A DNA stretch of 64,000 bases, taken from assembly GCA_050953445.1 (NCBI GenBank), contig JBMNMS010000002.1, forward strand, positions 248,001-312,000. Direction: 5' to 3'. The notes under the pieces are model-generated. The model had not been told where the DNA came from and did not search any database. It was given only the letters and a program-made list of their open reading frames with translations. Both the position numbers and the translations under genes were made by a program. Origin of the DNA: JBMNMS01 sp050953445 (GTDB lineage: Bacteria > Bacillota > Clostridia > Peptostreptococcales > Anaerovoracaceae). Position 1 is the first letter of the stretch, and every line of letters begins with the position of its first letter. Shown one piece after another: positions 41,630-49,776 of the stretch.

Positions 41630-44254
41630 ATGAAGGTTAAATCGGGTTTAAATGAACTTAGAGCAGCTTTTTTAGATTTCTATATAAAAAAGGATCACTA
41701 TTATAAAAAAAGTGCTTCCCTTGTTCCGGAAAGCGACAAAAGCTTGCTGCTTATTAATTCGGGTATGGCCCCATTAAAACCATACTTTGCTGGTTTGGAA
41801 ACACCTCCTTCCAACCGTATGACCACCTGTCAAAAATGTATACGTACTGCTGATATAGATAATGTTGGGATGACATCCCGCCATGGAACTTTTTTTGAAA
41901 TGCTTGGCAGCTTTTCCTTTGGAGATTATTTTAAAGAAGAATCCCTCAAATGGGGATGGGAGTTTATTACGGAAGTTCTCCATTTGCCGGTGGACAAGCT
42001 TTGGGCTACCGTGTACGAGGAGGATGACGAGGCCTATGATATTTGGAGAGATAACATAGGAATCCCGGAAAATCGCATAGTAAAGCTGGGTAAGGAGGAT
42101 AACTTCTGGGAAATAGGGGTAGGCCCCTGTGGCCCTTGCTCGGAAATATATTACGACAGGGGGGAGGAATTCGGATGCGATGAACCGGATTGTAAGCCCG
42201 GTTGTGAATGCGACCGCTATGTTGAATTTTGGAATCATGTATTTACCCAGTTTAATAAGGATGGAGAGGGTAACTATACCCCCCTCAAAAAGAAAAATAT
42301 AGATACGGGTATGGGACTGGAGCGACTTGCTTGTATTATGCAAGGTGTAGACTCTATCTTTGATGTGGATACAATCAGATCCATTTTAGATGAGGTAGTT
42401 AGGATCAGCGGGATCCAGTACCACAACGGAAGGGAGAGAAGTGACGTTTCCATACGCATTATCACTGATCACATCAGATCTGTTACCTTTATGATAGGGG
42501 ATAATGTGTTGCCGGGAAATGAGGGGAGGGGATATGTGTTGAGGCGGCTTTTGAGAAGAGCTGCACGGCATGGAAGGTTGTTGGGGATAAAGAAACCATT
42601 CCTTGCTTCACTTTCAGAAAAGGTGATCAAGGCTTCCGGACAGGCTTATCCGGAAATAAAAGAAAAACAAGAGTATATTACCAGGATAATATCCATTGAA
42701 GAAAACAAGTTTAGTGATACCATTGATCAGGGAATGAATATGCTCGCTGATCATATATCCTTGTTAAAAAATGAAGGCGGTAAAAGTTTATCCGGAGATA
42801 AAGCTTTTAAGCTGTACGATACATTTGGATTCCCCCTGGAGCTAACAAAGGAAATTCTGGAGGAAGAAGGATTGGACGTAGACGAAGCCGGATTTAAAAA
42901 ATATATGGATGAGCAAAAACAGAAGGCACGCCAGGCAAGAAAAAACGATACTGATGGGGGATGGTCCGGCGATACCCTAACATATTCAGGGGAAGAAATG
43001 ACAGAATTTACAGGTTATGATCGCATTCAAGATGAGGGTATGGTTCTTCGGATTTTTAAGGATGGGGAGGAATGCCAGCAGTTGAGCTTCGGGGAAAAGG
43101 GGATAGTTGTATTTGATCGCACTCCCTTCCATGGAGAAGAAGGCGGGCAGGAGTCCGATAAAGGCTTTATTAATGCTAATGGAATTAAGGGGACGGTAAA
43201 CAATGTTGTAAAGTCAGGCAATGTTTACCTACATCATATAACGATGGGTGAAGGTAATTTGCGGATAAGGGACAGTGTGGAGTTATCCGTAGATAGAATA
43301 AGACGAAACAGCATTGCAAGAAACCATACAGCTACCCATTTGCTTCATAAGGCATTAAAGGATATTTTAGGGCAGCATGTGGAACAAGCGGGTTCTCTGG
43401 TCACAGCAGAAGGGCTTAGATTCGACTTCACCCATTTCGAACAGGTGTCAAAGGAAAAGATGGAGGAAATAGAAGAACTTATAAATAAAAAAATATCGGA
43501 ATTCATTCCGCTTTTAATAAAATCTATGGAGACAAAGGAGGCTGTGAAAACCGGTGCGGTTGCTTTGTTCGATGATAAATATGGCGAGTTTGTGCGAGTT
43601 GTATCCATAGGTGATTATTCACTTGAATTATGCGGGGGCACCCATGTAAGCGATACGGGGCAGATCGGTTCTTTTAAAATCCTGTCTGAAAGCGGAGTAG
43701 CTGCCGGAATACGGAGAATCGAAGGCATTACCGGTACAGCACTATTTTTGCGGGTTTCCCAACAGGATAAGCTGTTAAAGGATGCCTCGGAACTGTTGAA
43801 AACCAACTATGAAGGTATAGCGGAACGAATCTCTGCAATTCAATCGGAAAACAGGACATTGAGAAAGGAGTTGGAAGGCTATAGAAGTAAGGCGCTAAAT
43901 GAGACCATTGATGCTATTGCTGATGAAGGGATAGAAATTAAAGGGATACAACTCCTCTGTAAAAAGTTCTCTGATCTTAATGTGGAAGATTTAAGAAACT
44001 TATCCGATAAGATTAGAGAAGGCCGAAGAAGCATCATATCTGTTTTAGCCTCAGAAAATGAAGGAAGGGTTACCTTCCTTGTAACCGTATCAGATGATTT
44101 GCAGGAAAAGGGATATCACGCCGGGAAGATGATAAAAGAAATTGCAGCTGCTGCTGGCGGGGGAGGAGGAGGCAAGGCCAATATGGCCCAAGCCGGAGCC
44201 AAGGATCCTTCCAAAATACAGAAGGCTTTCGAAGTTGCAAAGAACTTGATTTGA
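41630..44254 (+). CDS. alaS: Alanyl-tRNA synthetase
   Basis: AlaS (874 residues, full length) charges tRNA-Ala. Class-II catalytic domain (FLDFYIKKDHYYKKSASLVP, TTCQKCIRT, HGTFFEMLGSFSFGDYFK), tRNA-recognition middle, editing domain with the zinc ligands in NHTATHLLH (near 564) and CGGTHVSDTG (near 668), and the C-terminal glycine-rich DHHA1 domain (AAAGGGGGGKANMAQAG). The order alaS-ireB-yqgF is standard for Firmicutes. A GGAGGAATG lies somewhat far (13 bases) before the ATG. Confidence 0.98.
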   Translation: MKVKSGLNELRAAFLDFYIKKDHYYKKSASLVPESDKSLLLINSGMAPLKPYFAGLETPPSNRMTTCQKCIRTADIDNVGMTSRHGTFFEMLGSFSFGDYFKEESLKWGWEFITEVLHLPVDKLWATVYEEDDEAYDIWRDNIGIPENRIVKLGKEDNFWEIGVGPCGPCSEIYYDRGEEFGCDEPDCKPGCECDRYVEFWNHVFTQFNKDGEGNYTPLKKKNIDTGMGLERLACIMQGVDSIFDVDTIRSILDEVVRISGIQYHNGRERSDVSIRIITDHIRSVTFMIGDNVLPGNEGRGYVLRRLLRRAARHGRLLGIKKPFLASLSEKVIKASGQAYPEIKEKQEYITRIISIEENKFSDTIDQGMNMLADHISLLKNEGGKSLSGDKAFKLYDTFGFPLELTKEILEEEGLDVDEAGFKKYMDEQKQKARQARKNDTDGGWSGDTLTYSGEEMTEFTGYDRIQDEGMVLRIFKDGEECQQLSFGEKGIVVFDRTPFHGEEGGQESDKGFINANGIKGTVNNVVKSGNVYLHHITMGEGNLRIRDSVELSVDRIRRNSIARNHTATHLLHKALKDILGQHVEQAGSLVTAEGLRFDFTHFEQVSKEKMEEIEELINKKISEFIPLLIKSMETKEAVKTGAVALFDDKYGEFVRVVSIGDYSLELCGGTHVSDTGQIGSFKILSESGVAAGIRRIEGITGTALFLRVSQQDKLLKDASELLKTNYEGIAERISAIQSENRTLRKELEGYRSKALNETIDAIADEGIEIKGIQLLCKKFSDLNVEDLRNLSDKIREGRRSIISVLASENEGRVTFLVTVSDDLQEKGYHAGKMIKEIAAAAGGGGGGKANMAQAGAKDPSKIQKAFEVAKNLI

Positions 44255-44293
44255 TAAAATATGTTACAACAATATTAAATATTGTATATTCGC

Positions 44294-44323
44294 TTGTATG
44301 TAAATCCTTCCTATTGTTATAAT
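44294..44323 (+). promoter_or_regulatory. Promoter of ireB
   Basis: TTGTAT (44294-44299), 18-base spacer, TATAAT (44318-44323). Confidence 0.6.
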
Positions 44324-44347
44324 TATTTTTAGCAAGGAGAGGAGGGG

Positions 44348-44605
44348 ATGGAATCAATGGATAGGAATACGATATTGTTTAATACCCTGAATAAGGAGGA
44401 GCAACAGACCACCGAGGGAATACTTCGCACAGTCTACGAAGCTCTTGAAGAAAAAGGGTATAATGCTATCGATCAAATGGTGGGATATATTTTATCCGGT
44501 GATCCATCGTATATCACTGCACATAATAATGCTAGAAATGTTATCAGACATATTGAACGGGATGATCTGGTAGAAGAGCTACTAAGAACATTTTTAAAGA
44601 AATAA
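44348..44605 (+). CDS. ireB: IreB family regulatory phosphoprotein (UPF0297)
   Basis: An 85-residue UPF0297 protein. In Enterococcus the homologue IreB is phosphorylated on threonines by the PASTA kinase IreK and lowers cephalosporin resistance. The conserved core EALEEKGYNAIDQMVGYILSGDP is present (key segment GYNAIDQMVGY near residue 38) followed by DPSYITAHNNAR. Threonines near the N-terminus (QQTTEG) are candidate phosphorylation sites. It lies between alaS and yqgF as usual, closed by a terminator. ATG 44348 has AAGGAG eight bases before it. Confidence 0.95.
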   Translation: MESMDRNTILFNTLNKEEQQTTEGILRTVYEALEEKGYNAIDQMVGYILSGDPSYITAHNNARNVIRHIERDDLVEELLRTFLKK

Positions 44606-44610
44606 TACTG

Positions 44611-44636
44611 CGGGTCTTTATGACCCGTATTTTTTT
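44611..44636 (+). terminator. Terminator between ireB and yqgF
   Basis: Six-bp GC-rich stem CGGGTC/GACCCG with a five-base loop, followed by TATTTTTTT. Confidence 0.7.
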
Positions 44637-44660
44637 AGATTGACGAAGGGAGATCTGATA

Positions 44661-45101
44661 TTGAGGATACTGGGGTTAGATGTAGGAGATAAGACTATAG
44701 GGGTTTCTTTAAGCGATGAGCTTTTAATATCTGCCAATGGGATAACAACAATTGAACGGGTTGGATCCAGGAAGGATGCAAATAAAATTTTAGATCTGGT
44801 GCGGGAATACAACTGCAAAAGAATTGTGATAGGTCTGCCTCTATCCTTTGATGGCAGCGATAGCATTCAGACTAAAAAAGTCAGGGAGTTTTCCCGCCTC
44901 TTGGAGAATAAAATGCGGAGTACCGGCTTACATAAGGTGGAAGTAATTCTCTATGACGAAAGGTTTACAACCCTTATGGCAGAAAGAGTTTTGATTGAAG
45001 CTGATTTGAGTAGAGAGAAGAGAAAGACGGTCATAGATAAGCAGGCCGCTGTTATAATATTGCAAGACTATCTGAACAGCATATTAAATGAAGAACATTG
45101 A
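44661..45101 (+). CDS. yqgF: YqgF/RuvX pre-16S rRNA nuclease
   Basis: YqgF (146 residues), an RNase H-fold nuclease that matures the 5' end of 16S rRNA; once considered a Holliday junction resolvase. The catalytic motif is LGLDVGDKTIGVSLSD (Asp near residue 7), followed by RIVIGLPLSFDG and LYDERFTTLMAER. Start TTG 44661 follows GAAGGGAG by about nine bases and gives the typical MRILGLDVG terminus. Confidence 0.94.
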   Translation: MRILGLDVGDKTIGVSLSDELLISANGITTIERVGSRKDANKILDLVREYNCKRIVIGLPLSFDGSDSIQTKKVREFSRLLENKMRSTGLHKVEVILYDERFTTLMAERVLIEADLSREKRKTVIDKQAAVIILQDYLNSILNEEH

Positions 45102-45109
45102 TCCACAGG

Positions 45110-45132
45110 ATATCCCCATGGAAGGGGGATAT
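45110..45132. terminator. Hairpin in the convergent yqgF/LysM intergenic region
   Basis: ATATCCCC (45110-45117) pairs with GGGGATAT (45125-45132). No clear T run, possibly an end-of-transcript stem for yqgF. Confidence 0.4.
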
Positions 45133-45142
45133 TAATATAAGG

Positions 45143-45180
45143 CCAACTATTCCTAAAATATTAATTTTGGGAATAGTTGG
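45143..45180. terminator. Long bidirectional hairpin between converging transcripts
   Basis: A 17-bp stem (45143-45159 with 45164-45180, core CCAACTATTCC/GGAATAGTTGG, one G-T pair) and a four-base loop. The AT pairs near the loop and its place between convergent genes suggest a two-way transcription end, although no long T run follows on either side. Confidence 0.6.
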
Positions 45181-45207
45181 GTCCAATAATATGCCATACC
45201 CTCCACA

Positions 45208-45522
45208 CTACATCCTCTGAGGAACAAATATTGTCTGCCCGGGTTGTAATCTTTCTGGGGATGTATCGTTATATGCACAGATAACCTTTACCACCTGACG
45301 AATATCCATATCCTGTGGTCCATGGGTTTGCGCCAGACTCCATATGGTATCCCCAGGATTTATATTAACAATCCTATATTCAGTCGGTTCCATGCCCGAG
45401 ACCTTATGGGTTCCCAATGAATTGGCAGCTATAAGCATAGTTGCCATCATTACAAATAGTATAAATAAAATGAATCTGGGTTTTGATTTAATTCTATGTC
45501 CCTTAATACCCTTACCTTTCAT
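45208..45522 (-). CDS. yneA: LysM-domain membrane protein, YneA-like SOS cell-division inhibitor
   Basis: A 104-residue protein with a basic start (MKGKGIKGHRIKSKPR), one membrane helix (about 17-37) and a single C-terminal LysM domain (about 50-102, YRIVNINPGDTIWSLAQ, LQPGQTIFVP). Length and layout are those of YneA, which halts division during the SOS response in Bacillus. Two exact LexA boxes (45569-45580, 45598-45609) and one degenerate (45534-45545) lie upstream, one inside the promoter spacer. ATG 45522 follows GGAGGTG. lexA is not adjacent, unlike in Bacillus. Confidence 0.85.
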   Translation of the reverse strand: MKGKGIKGHRIKSKPRFILFILFVMMATMLIAANSLGTHKVSGMEPTEYRIVNINPGDTIWSLAQTHGPQDMDIRQVVKVICAYNDTSPERLQPGQTIFVPQRM

Positions 45523-45533
45523 AACCACACCTC

Positions 45534-45545
45534 CAAACATATGTT
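45534..45545 (-). promoter_or_regulatory. Degenerate LexA-like box, LysM gene
   Basis: AAACATATGTTT, a palindrome with six of the eight GAAC/GTTC core bases, 12 bases before the start codon. It overlaps the approach to the ribosome binding site. Weak third site. Confidence 0.45.
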
Positions 45546-45559
45546 TACGTGATATAGTT

Positions 45560-45588
45560 ATGATAACAGAACTCATGTTCACTGTAAA
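45560..45588 (-). promoter_or_regulatory. Promoter of the LysM gene
   Basis: Read leftward: TTTACA (45583-45588), 17-base spacer, TATCAT (45560-45565). A LexA box fills the spacer. Confidence 0.75.
45569..45580 (-). promoter_or_regulatory. LexA (SOS) operator within the LysM promoter
   Basis: GAACATGAGTTC on the minus strand (GAACTCATGTTC on plus), matching GAAC-N4-GTTC, located between -35 and -10. Confidence 0.85.
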
Positions 45589-45597
45589 GGCCTATTC

Positions 45598-45609
45598 GAA
45601 CATTCGTTC
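45598..45609 (-). promoter_or_regulatory. LexA (SOS) operator upstream of the LysM promoter
   Basis: GAACGAATGTTC on the minus strand, exact GAAC-N4-GTTC, nine bases upstream of the -35 element and 29 bases (centre to centre) from the spacer box. Confidence 0.82.
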
Positions 45610-45621
45610 CCCTTTATTCTT

Positions 45622-46353
45622 TTACTTTGAAAAGCGATTATACATATTATCTATCAGAGCCATAAGTTTCTTTCGTTTAACTATGCATAAGATGAACATT
45701 ATCACCGCAACCAAGGCCAGGATAATCACTCCTACATAGCTTCCCTTTCTCATCATGCTCCCCATCATTATAGTGGCCATCATCGCCGGAGTCCTTCCTG
45801 CTACAGAAAGTAACAAAAATGGAATTAGTCTAATCTTCGATACACCAGCAGCGTAGGTTATAAGATCCTTAGGAAAGCCTGGAATTAAAAAAAGAATGAG
45901 GATTATTACAAAGGCACGCTTACTGTTAAGCTGATTGATAAACCTCCCTATACTTTTTTCTCCAAATATCACCTGAATGGCATCACGGCCTAAAAGGGCT
46001 GCTATCCCGAAAGCTAAGGATGTTCCTATAATGGTTCCTATGAGGGAAAGAAGATACCCCGGCCAGAAACTATAAGCGTAACCGCCTGCAAATTGGACGA
46101 ATTGACCGGGGATAAAGGCAAGAACCAGCTGTATAATTTGCAATCCTATATAAACAAATATACTGCCGGTCTTGTATTCCTTTAGAAATGAATGAACTCC
46201 CTCCATGGTCTTAAACTGATTCCAGATTTCAGGCATATAGAAATAAACATAGAGGGGAATACCCGCTAAAATTCCTATTAACAGCACCAGTTTAAATATT
46301 GATAAAAACAATCTGATTGATTTCTCTTTGCCTTTATTCCTTTTGCTTTTCAA
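45622..46353 (-). CDS. TVP38/TMEM64 family membrane protein (DedA-like)
   Basis: A 243-residue membrane protein of the TVP38/TMEM64 (SNARE-associated, VTT) family, thought to act in lipid scrambling or transport. The domain stretches GQFVQFAGGYAYSFWPGYLLSLIG (key GGYAYSFWPG near 95) and LFLIPGFPKDLITYAAG (near 160) are visible, with about six hydrophobic segments. Start is TTG 46353 behind GGGGGAAC. It lies between the ynbB-like gene and the LysM gene and ends 13 bases before the outer LexA box. Confidence 0.88.
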   Translation of the reverse strand: MKSKRNKGKEKSIRLFLSIFKLVLLIGILAGIPLYVYFYMPEIWNQFKTMEGVHSFLKEYKTGSIFVYIGLQIIQLVLAFIPGQFVQFAGGYAYSFWPGYLLSLIGTIIGTSLAFGIAALLGRDAIQVIFGEKSIGRFINQLNSKRAFVIILILFLIPGFPKDLITYAAGVSKIRLIPFLLLSVAGRTPAMMATIMMGSMMRKGSYVGVIILALVAVIMFILCIVKRKKLMALIDNMYNRFSK

Positions 46354-46373
46354 AATAACTGTTCCCCCGTAAA

Positions 46374-47660
46374 CTATAAAAGATTTTGTTCCTGTAAAGC
46401 CTGCAAAGCCTTTATTACACCAAATTTGGAATGTTCATAGGTCAGGCCACCTTGGAAATAGACTGCATATGGAGGTCTGATAGGGGCATCGGCAGACAGT
46501 TCTATTGAGGATCCTTGAATAAAGGCGCCGGCTGCCATTATGACCGGGTCCTCGTATCCCGGCATTTCGCAAGGAATCGGGGTCACATATGAGTCAACAG
46601 GTGCCGCCGATTGGATGCCTTCACAAAAGGCTACAACCCTTTCCGGCGACCCTAATATTACAGTTTCTATTATATCACTCCTTGGTTCTTCGGCTCTGGG
46701 GCAGACTTGAAAGCCCAAATTTTCAAAGACCTTGGCACATAGAACCGCTCCCTTCACCGCACTGTTCACCGTTTGCGGAGCGATAAAAAGCCCTAAAAGC
46801 ATGGTTCTCGTCTGCCCGAACATAAGCCCGCATTCTCCTCCTATGCCGGGAGAGGTCATGCGATATGAGATGTTATCGATGAGATCCTTTCGCCCCACGA
46901 TATATCCTCCTGTCAGGGCTATACCGCCTCCCGGATTTTTTATGAGGGATCCGGCCATAACATCTACACCTACCTCCGTAGGTTCCCGGGTCTCTAAAAA
47001 CTCACCGTAGCAATTATCAACCATGGTTATCACATCGGGTTTAATAGTTTTTACAAAGGACACCCATTCTTTTAGCTCCTCTATGGTAATAGCTTTTCTG
47101 TATTCATATCCTGTAGCTCTTTGGGCTGTGATCATCCTGGTGTTTGGGCCTATTGCAGATTTCAGTGCTTCCAGATCAATTGTTCCTTCCTTCGTTAAAT
47201 TCACCTGGGTATAGGTAATACCAAACTCCTTTAGGGATCCCTTTCCCTCACCACGAATACCTATGACCTCCTCTAAAGTATCATAAGGTTTTCCGGTACA
47301 ATAAATCAATTCATCTCCGGGTCGCAGTATCCCGGCAATGGTCAATGTAAGGGCATGGGTTCCGTTCACTATAATTGGGCGAACTAAGGCCGCTTCCCCA
47401 CGAAAAACTTTAGCGTATACCTCCTCTAAAGCATCCCTTCCCATATCATTGTAACCATAACCGGTTGTCCAATTGAAATGGGTATCGGAAATGCGGCATT
47501 TTTGAAAGGCATCCAGTACCTTGTATTGATTATATGCCTTTATATCATCAAGTTCTTTAAAAATAGGTTCAACCTGCTGCTCCGCCTGAATTATAATATC
47601 GAGGACTTCTTCCTTAATCCCCATATATTTGGTTAAAAGTGTAAAAGTGTTTTTTTGCAT
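46374..47660 (-). CDS. ynbB: Methionine gamma-lyase family protein YnbB (aluminium resistance protein-like)
   Basis: About 428 residues, a PLP-dependent cystathionine/methionine gamma-lyase-like enzyme of the YnbB group, sometimes called aluminium resistance protein. The PLP Lys is in AGSLIKNPGGGIA (near 239). MVDNCYGEF (near 210) contains the Asp that holds the PLP ring. Start ATG 47660 (MQKNTFTLL) with TTGGAG nine bases before it; the open frame extends to a TTG five codons earlier. The true reaction is unclear. It follows the recombinase gene by 18 bases in the mutS-mutL-miaA run. Confidence 0.9.
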   Translation of the reverse strand: MQKNTFTLLTKYMGIKEEVLDIIIQAEQQVEPIFKELDDIKAYNQYKVLDAFQKCRISDTHFNWTTGYGYNDMGRDALEEVYAKVFRGEAALVRPIIVNGTHALTLTIAGILRPGDELIYCTGKPYDTLEEVIGIRGEGKGSLKEFGITYTQVNLTKEGTIDLEALKSAIGPNTRMITAQRATGYEYRKAITIEELKEWVSFVKTIKPDVITMVDNCYGEFLETREPTEVGVDVMAGSLIKNPGGGIALTGGYIVGRKDLIDNISYRMTSPGIGGECGLMFGQTRTMLLGLFIAPQTVNSAVKGAVLCAKVFENLGFQVCPRAEEPRSDIIETVILGSPERVVAFCEGIQSAAPVDSYVTPIPCEMPGYEDPVIMAAGAFIQGSSIELSADAPIRPPYAVYFQGGLTYEHSKFGVIKALQALQEQNLL

Positions 47661-47678
47661 TTGTGGTTTCTCCAAAAT

Positions 47679-48809
47679 TTATTTTTCTTTATCAAATTCT
47701 TCTTCCCATTCAAAACCCTTCACCAGATCTCTTTTTACGTTCATCCTGTGTGCCGCATAAAGCTGGGTAGTCGTGACGTTTTCGTGATCCAAAAGAGCTT
47801 GAACATCGTAAATAGAATTACCTCTCCCTATTAACGATGTAGCGGTTGTGGCCCTCAACTTATGGGGGCTATACCCGGCCCTTCTGGAAGTGCCCAGGCC
47901 TATGGATGTATATTTTTTAACCATTTGACGTATTTGGCGTTCCGTCAGCCTTCCTCCCTGCAAAGATAAAAAAAGTGCATCTCTATGTTCCGGGGTTAGA
48001 GTATCGTCGGAGGGCCTTTCCAAATCAATATAATTTATCAAACATTTTACCACTGAATTGTTTAAGGGCATGATAGATTCTTTGCCTCTTTTGCGATAAA
48101 TTTTAAATTCCCCTCTATTAAAATTAAAAGAGGAAAGGTTTAACTGCTGCAACTCGGAAAGTCTTAATCCGTATGTCAGGAAAAGCATAAGAATAGCCTT
48201 GTCTCTATGTTTAGTTTTTTCCCAGAATTGTTTTTCCTTCGGGGTTAGATGATCACCTGTGCTAACTGCATCAAGCATTCTTACCACCTCATCATCCTGC
48301 AAAGCCTTCACTTCATTTTCCGAAGGTTTAGGCACCTTGATAGGATCAAATGCATCCGTTATGTTGTGATCTATCAGTTCCTCCCTATAAAGATGTTTGA
48401 ACAATACTGAAAGGGATGATTTTTTGCGGGATAGAGATCGCTTATCGTTTTCATAGATGTAAATAGCTGTTTCTTTTTCAACCTTATATCGCCTGCAAAA
48501 ATCTAAAAATAAGTTGATATGATATGCTTTAATCTCATTAAATTCCTTTTGCTTTATATTCCTTATGCTATTTGCTTTCGTAATGTCCGTTTCATTTATC
48601 AAATATTGGCAAAACATTTTTATATCGTTTAAATAGGCAAGGCGAGACATGGGCAGAAGATTTCCCTTAATGTAGATGAAGAAGCTTCCCATAAAGGGTG
48701 GTAAATCCCTTTGGATCTCCTGACACCTTTCCATGATTTCATTTTCCTTCAATATTATGTTATCCGGTTTACTACTTCTATTTTGTATTATCGTCTTCTT
48801 TTTTACCAT
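47679..48809 (-). CDS. Tyrosine-type recombinase (XerC/XerD-like)
   Basis: A 376-residue tyrosine recombinase. N-terminal SAM-like core-binding domain (about 30-160) and catalytic domain with Arg in TYGLRLSELQQLN (near 224), Lys in YRKRGKES, the H-x-x-R pair in YSPHKLRATTAT (near 318), His in LLDHENVTTTQLY and the nucleophile Tyr in that segment. All six catalytic positions are present, so it should be active. It is embedded in the mutS-mutL-miaA operon seven bases after miaA; no phage or transposon genes or att-like repeats are seen, so a resident Xer-like role is possible. Confidence 0.92.
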   Translation of the reverse strand: MVKKKTIIQNRSSKPDNIILKENEIMERCQEIQRDLPPFMGSFFIYIKGNLLPMSRLAYLNDIKMFCQYLINETDITKANSIRNIKQKEFNEIKAYHINLFLDFCRRYKVEKETAIYIYENDKRSLSRKKSSLSVLFKHLYREELIDHNITDAFDPIKVPKPSENEVKALQDDEVVRMLDAVSTGDHLTPKEKQFWEKTKHRDKAILMLFLTYGLRLSELQQLNLSSFNFNRGEFKIYRKRGKESIMPLNNSVVKCLINYIDLERPSDDTLTPEHRDALFLSLQGGRLTERQIRQMVKKYTSIGLGTSRRAGYSPHKLRATTATSLIGRGNSIYDVQALLDHENVTTTQLYAAHRMNVKRDLVKGFEWEEEFDKEK

Positions 48810-48816
48810 GTATTAT

Positions 48817-49776
48817 TCAATCCTTATTTCTTCGTAAGTTTTCTTTTAGGTATTCTACCATGTAGGAAAAGGCCTCCTCATCACTTTTATAACGTGATAT
48901 ATTAATCCAAAAAATGTTTGGATCCTTGTTGAACCAGGTAATCTGCCTCTTGGCATAATGCCTGGTGTTCCTTTTAATCAGCCTTATGGCCTCATCCATA
49001 TCGTATCTTCCTTTTAAATGATCTATTATTTCCTTATAGCCTATGCCCTTCATGGAGATATTAGCTTCCTGGAGTCCCATCTCTAACAGAGTCATCACCT
49101 CTTTTTTTAGCCCCATTTCAATCAATTCATCCACCCTGTTGTCAATTCTGTGATACAGCTCAGGTCTGTCACGGTTTAGACCTATCAGCACAAAACTATA
49201 ATCTTTAGTTGGAAGATAGGATTGGGAGAATTCGGGAATATTCTTACCGGTGGTTTCAATAACCTCTATGGCCCTGATTACCCTTTTTATGTTGTTAGGA
49301 TGGATTCTCTCCGCCATATCGGGATTTAGCTTCCTCAATTTGTTGTGGATAAAATCCTTTCCCTCTAACTCAGCCTCTTTCATCAATTGGTTGCGCCTGT
49401 CATCCCTCTTTTCAGATCTAGAAAAATCCAGATCATAAAGAATAGAGTTGATATAAAGACCTGTTCCCCCTGAGATGATAGGGAGTTTTCCCTTGGCATG
49501 AATGCTTGAAATCACATCCTTTGCCCTTTGCTGGTATTCGGCTACTGAAAAAGGCTCTCTGGGGTCTATCTCATCGACCAGATAGTGCCTTACCTCAGAC
49601 ATTTCCATTGGGGTGGGCTTAGCACTGCCGATGTCCATGTATTTATATATCTGCATCGAATCCGCTGAAACAATTTCACCTGAAAACCTTTTTGCGGCAC
49701 CGATAGCATATGAGGTTTTCCCTACGGCGGTTGGCCCTGTGATTACTACTATTACTTTACCTGGGAAATGGTTCAT
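48817..49776 (-). CDS. miaA: tRNA dimethylallyltransferase
   Basis: MiaA (319 residues) adds a dimethylallyl group to A37 of tRNAs reading UNN codons. P-loop TGPTAVGKTSYA is at the N-terminus, with FSGEIVSADSMQIYKYMDIGSAKP and the VGGTGLY-like ISGGTGLYINSI. It overlaps mutL by four bases. hfq, which often follows miaA, is not here. Confidence 0.96.
   Translation of the reverse strand: MNHFPGKVIVVITGPTAVGKTSYAIGAAKRFSGEIVSADSMQIYKYMDIGSAKPTPMEMSEVRHYLVDEIDPREPFSVAEYQQRAKDVISSIHAKGKLPIISGGTGLYINSILYDLDFSRSEKRDDRRNQLMKEAELEGKDFIHNKLRKLNPDMAERIHPNNIKRVIRAIEVIETTGKNIPEFSQSYLPTKDYSFVLIGLNRDRPELYHRIDNRVDELIEMGLKKEVMTLLEMGLQEANISMKGIGYKEIIDHLKGRYDMDEAIRLIKRNTRHYAKRQITWFNKDPNIFWINISRYKSDEEAFSYMVEYLKENLRRNKD

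Noticed and set aside
41774..42343. 189-residue open frame on the minus strand inside alaS
   Set aside because: It is antisense to a well-supported alaS, with no ribosome binding site or recognisable motif.
47679..48809. Recombinase as evidence of a prophage or integrative element
   Set aside because: No phage, conjugation or cargo genes and no direct repeats flank it; it is tightly packed in an operon of housekeeping genes.
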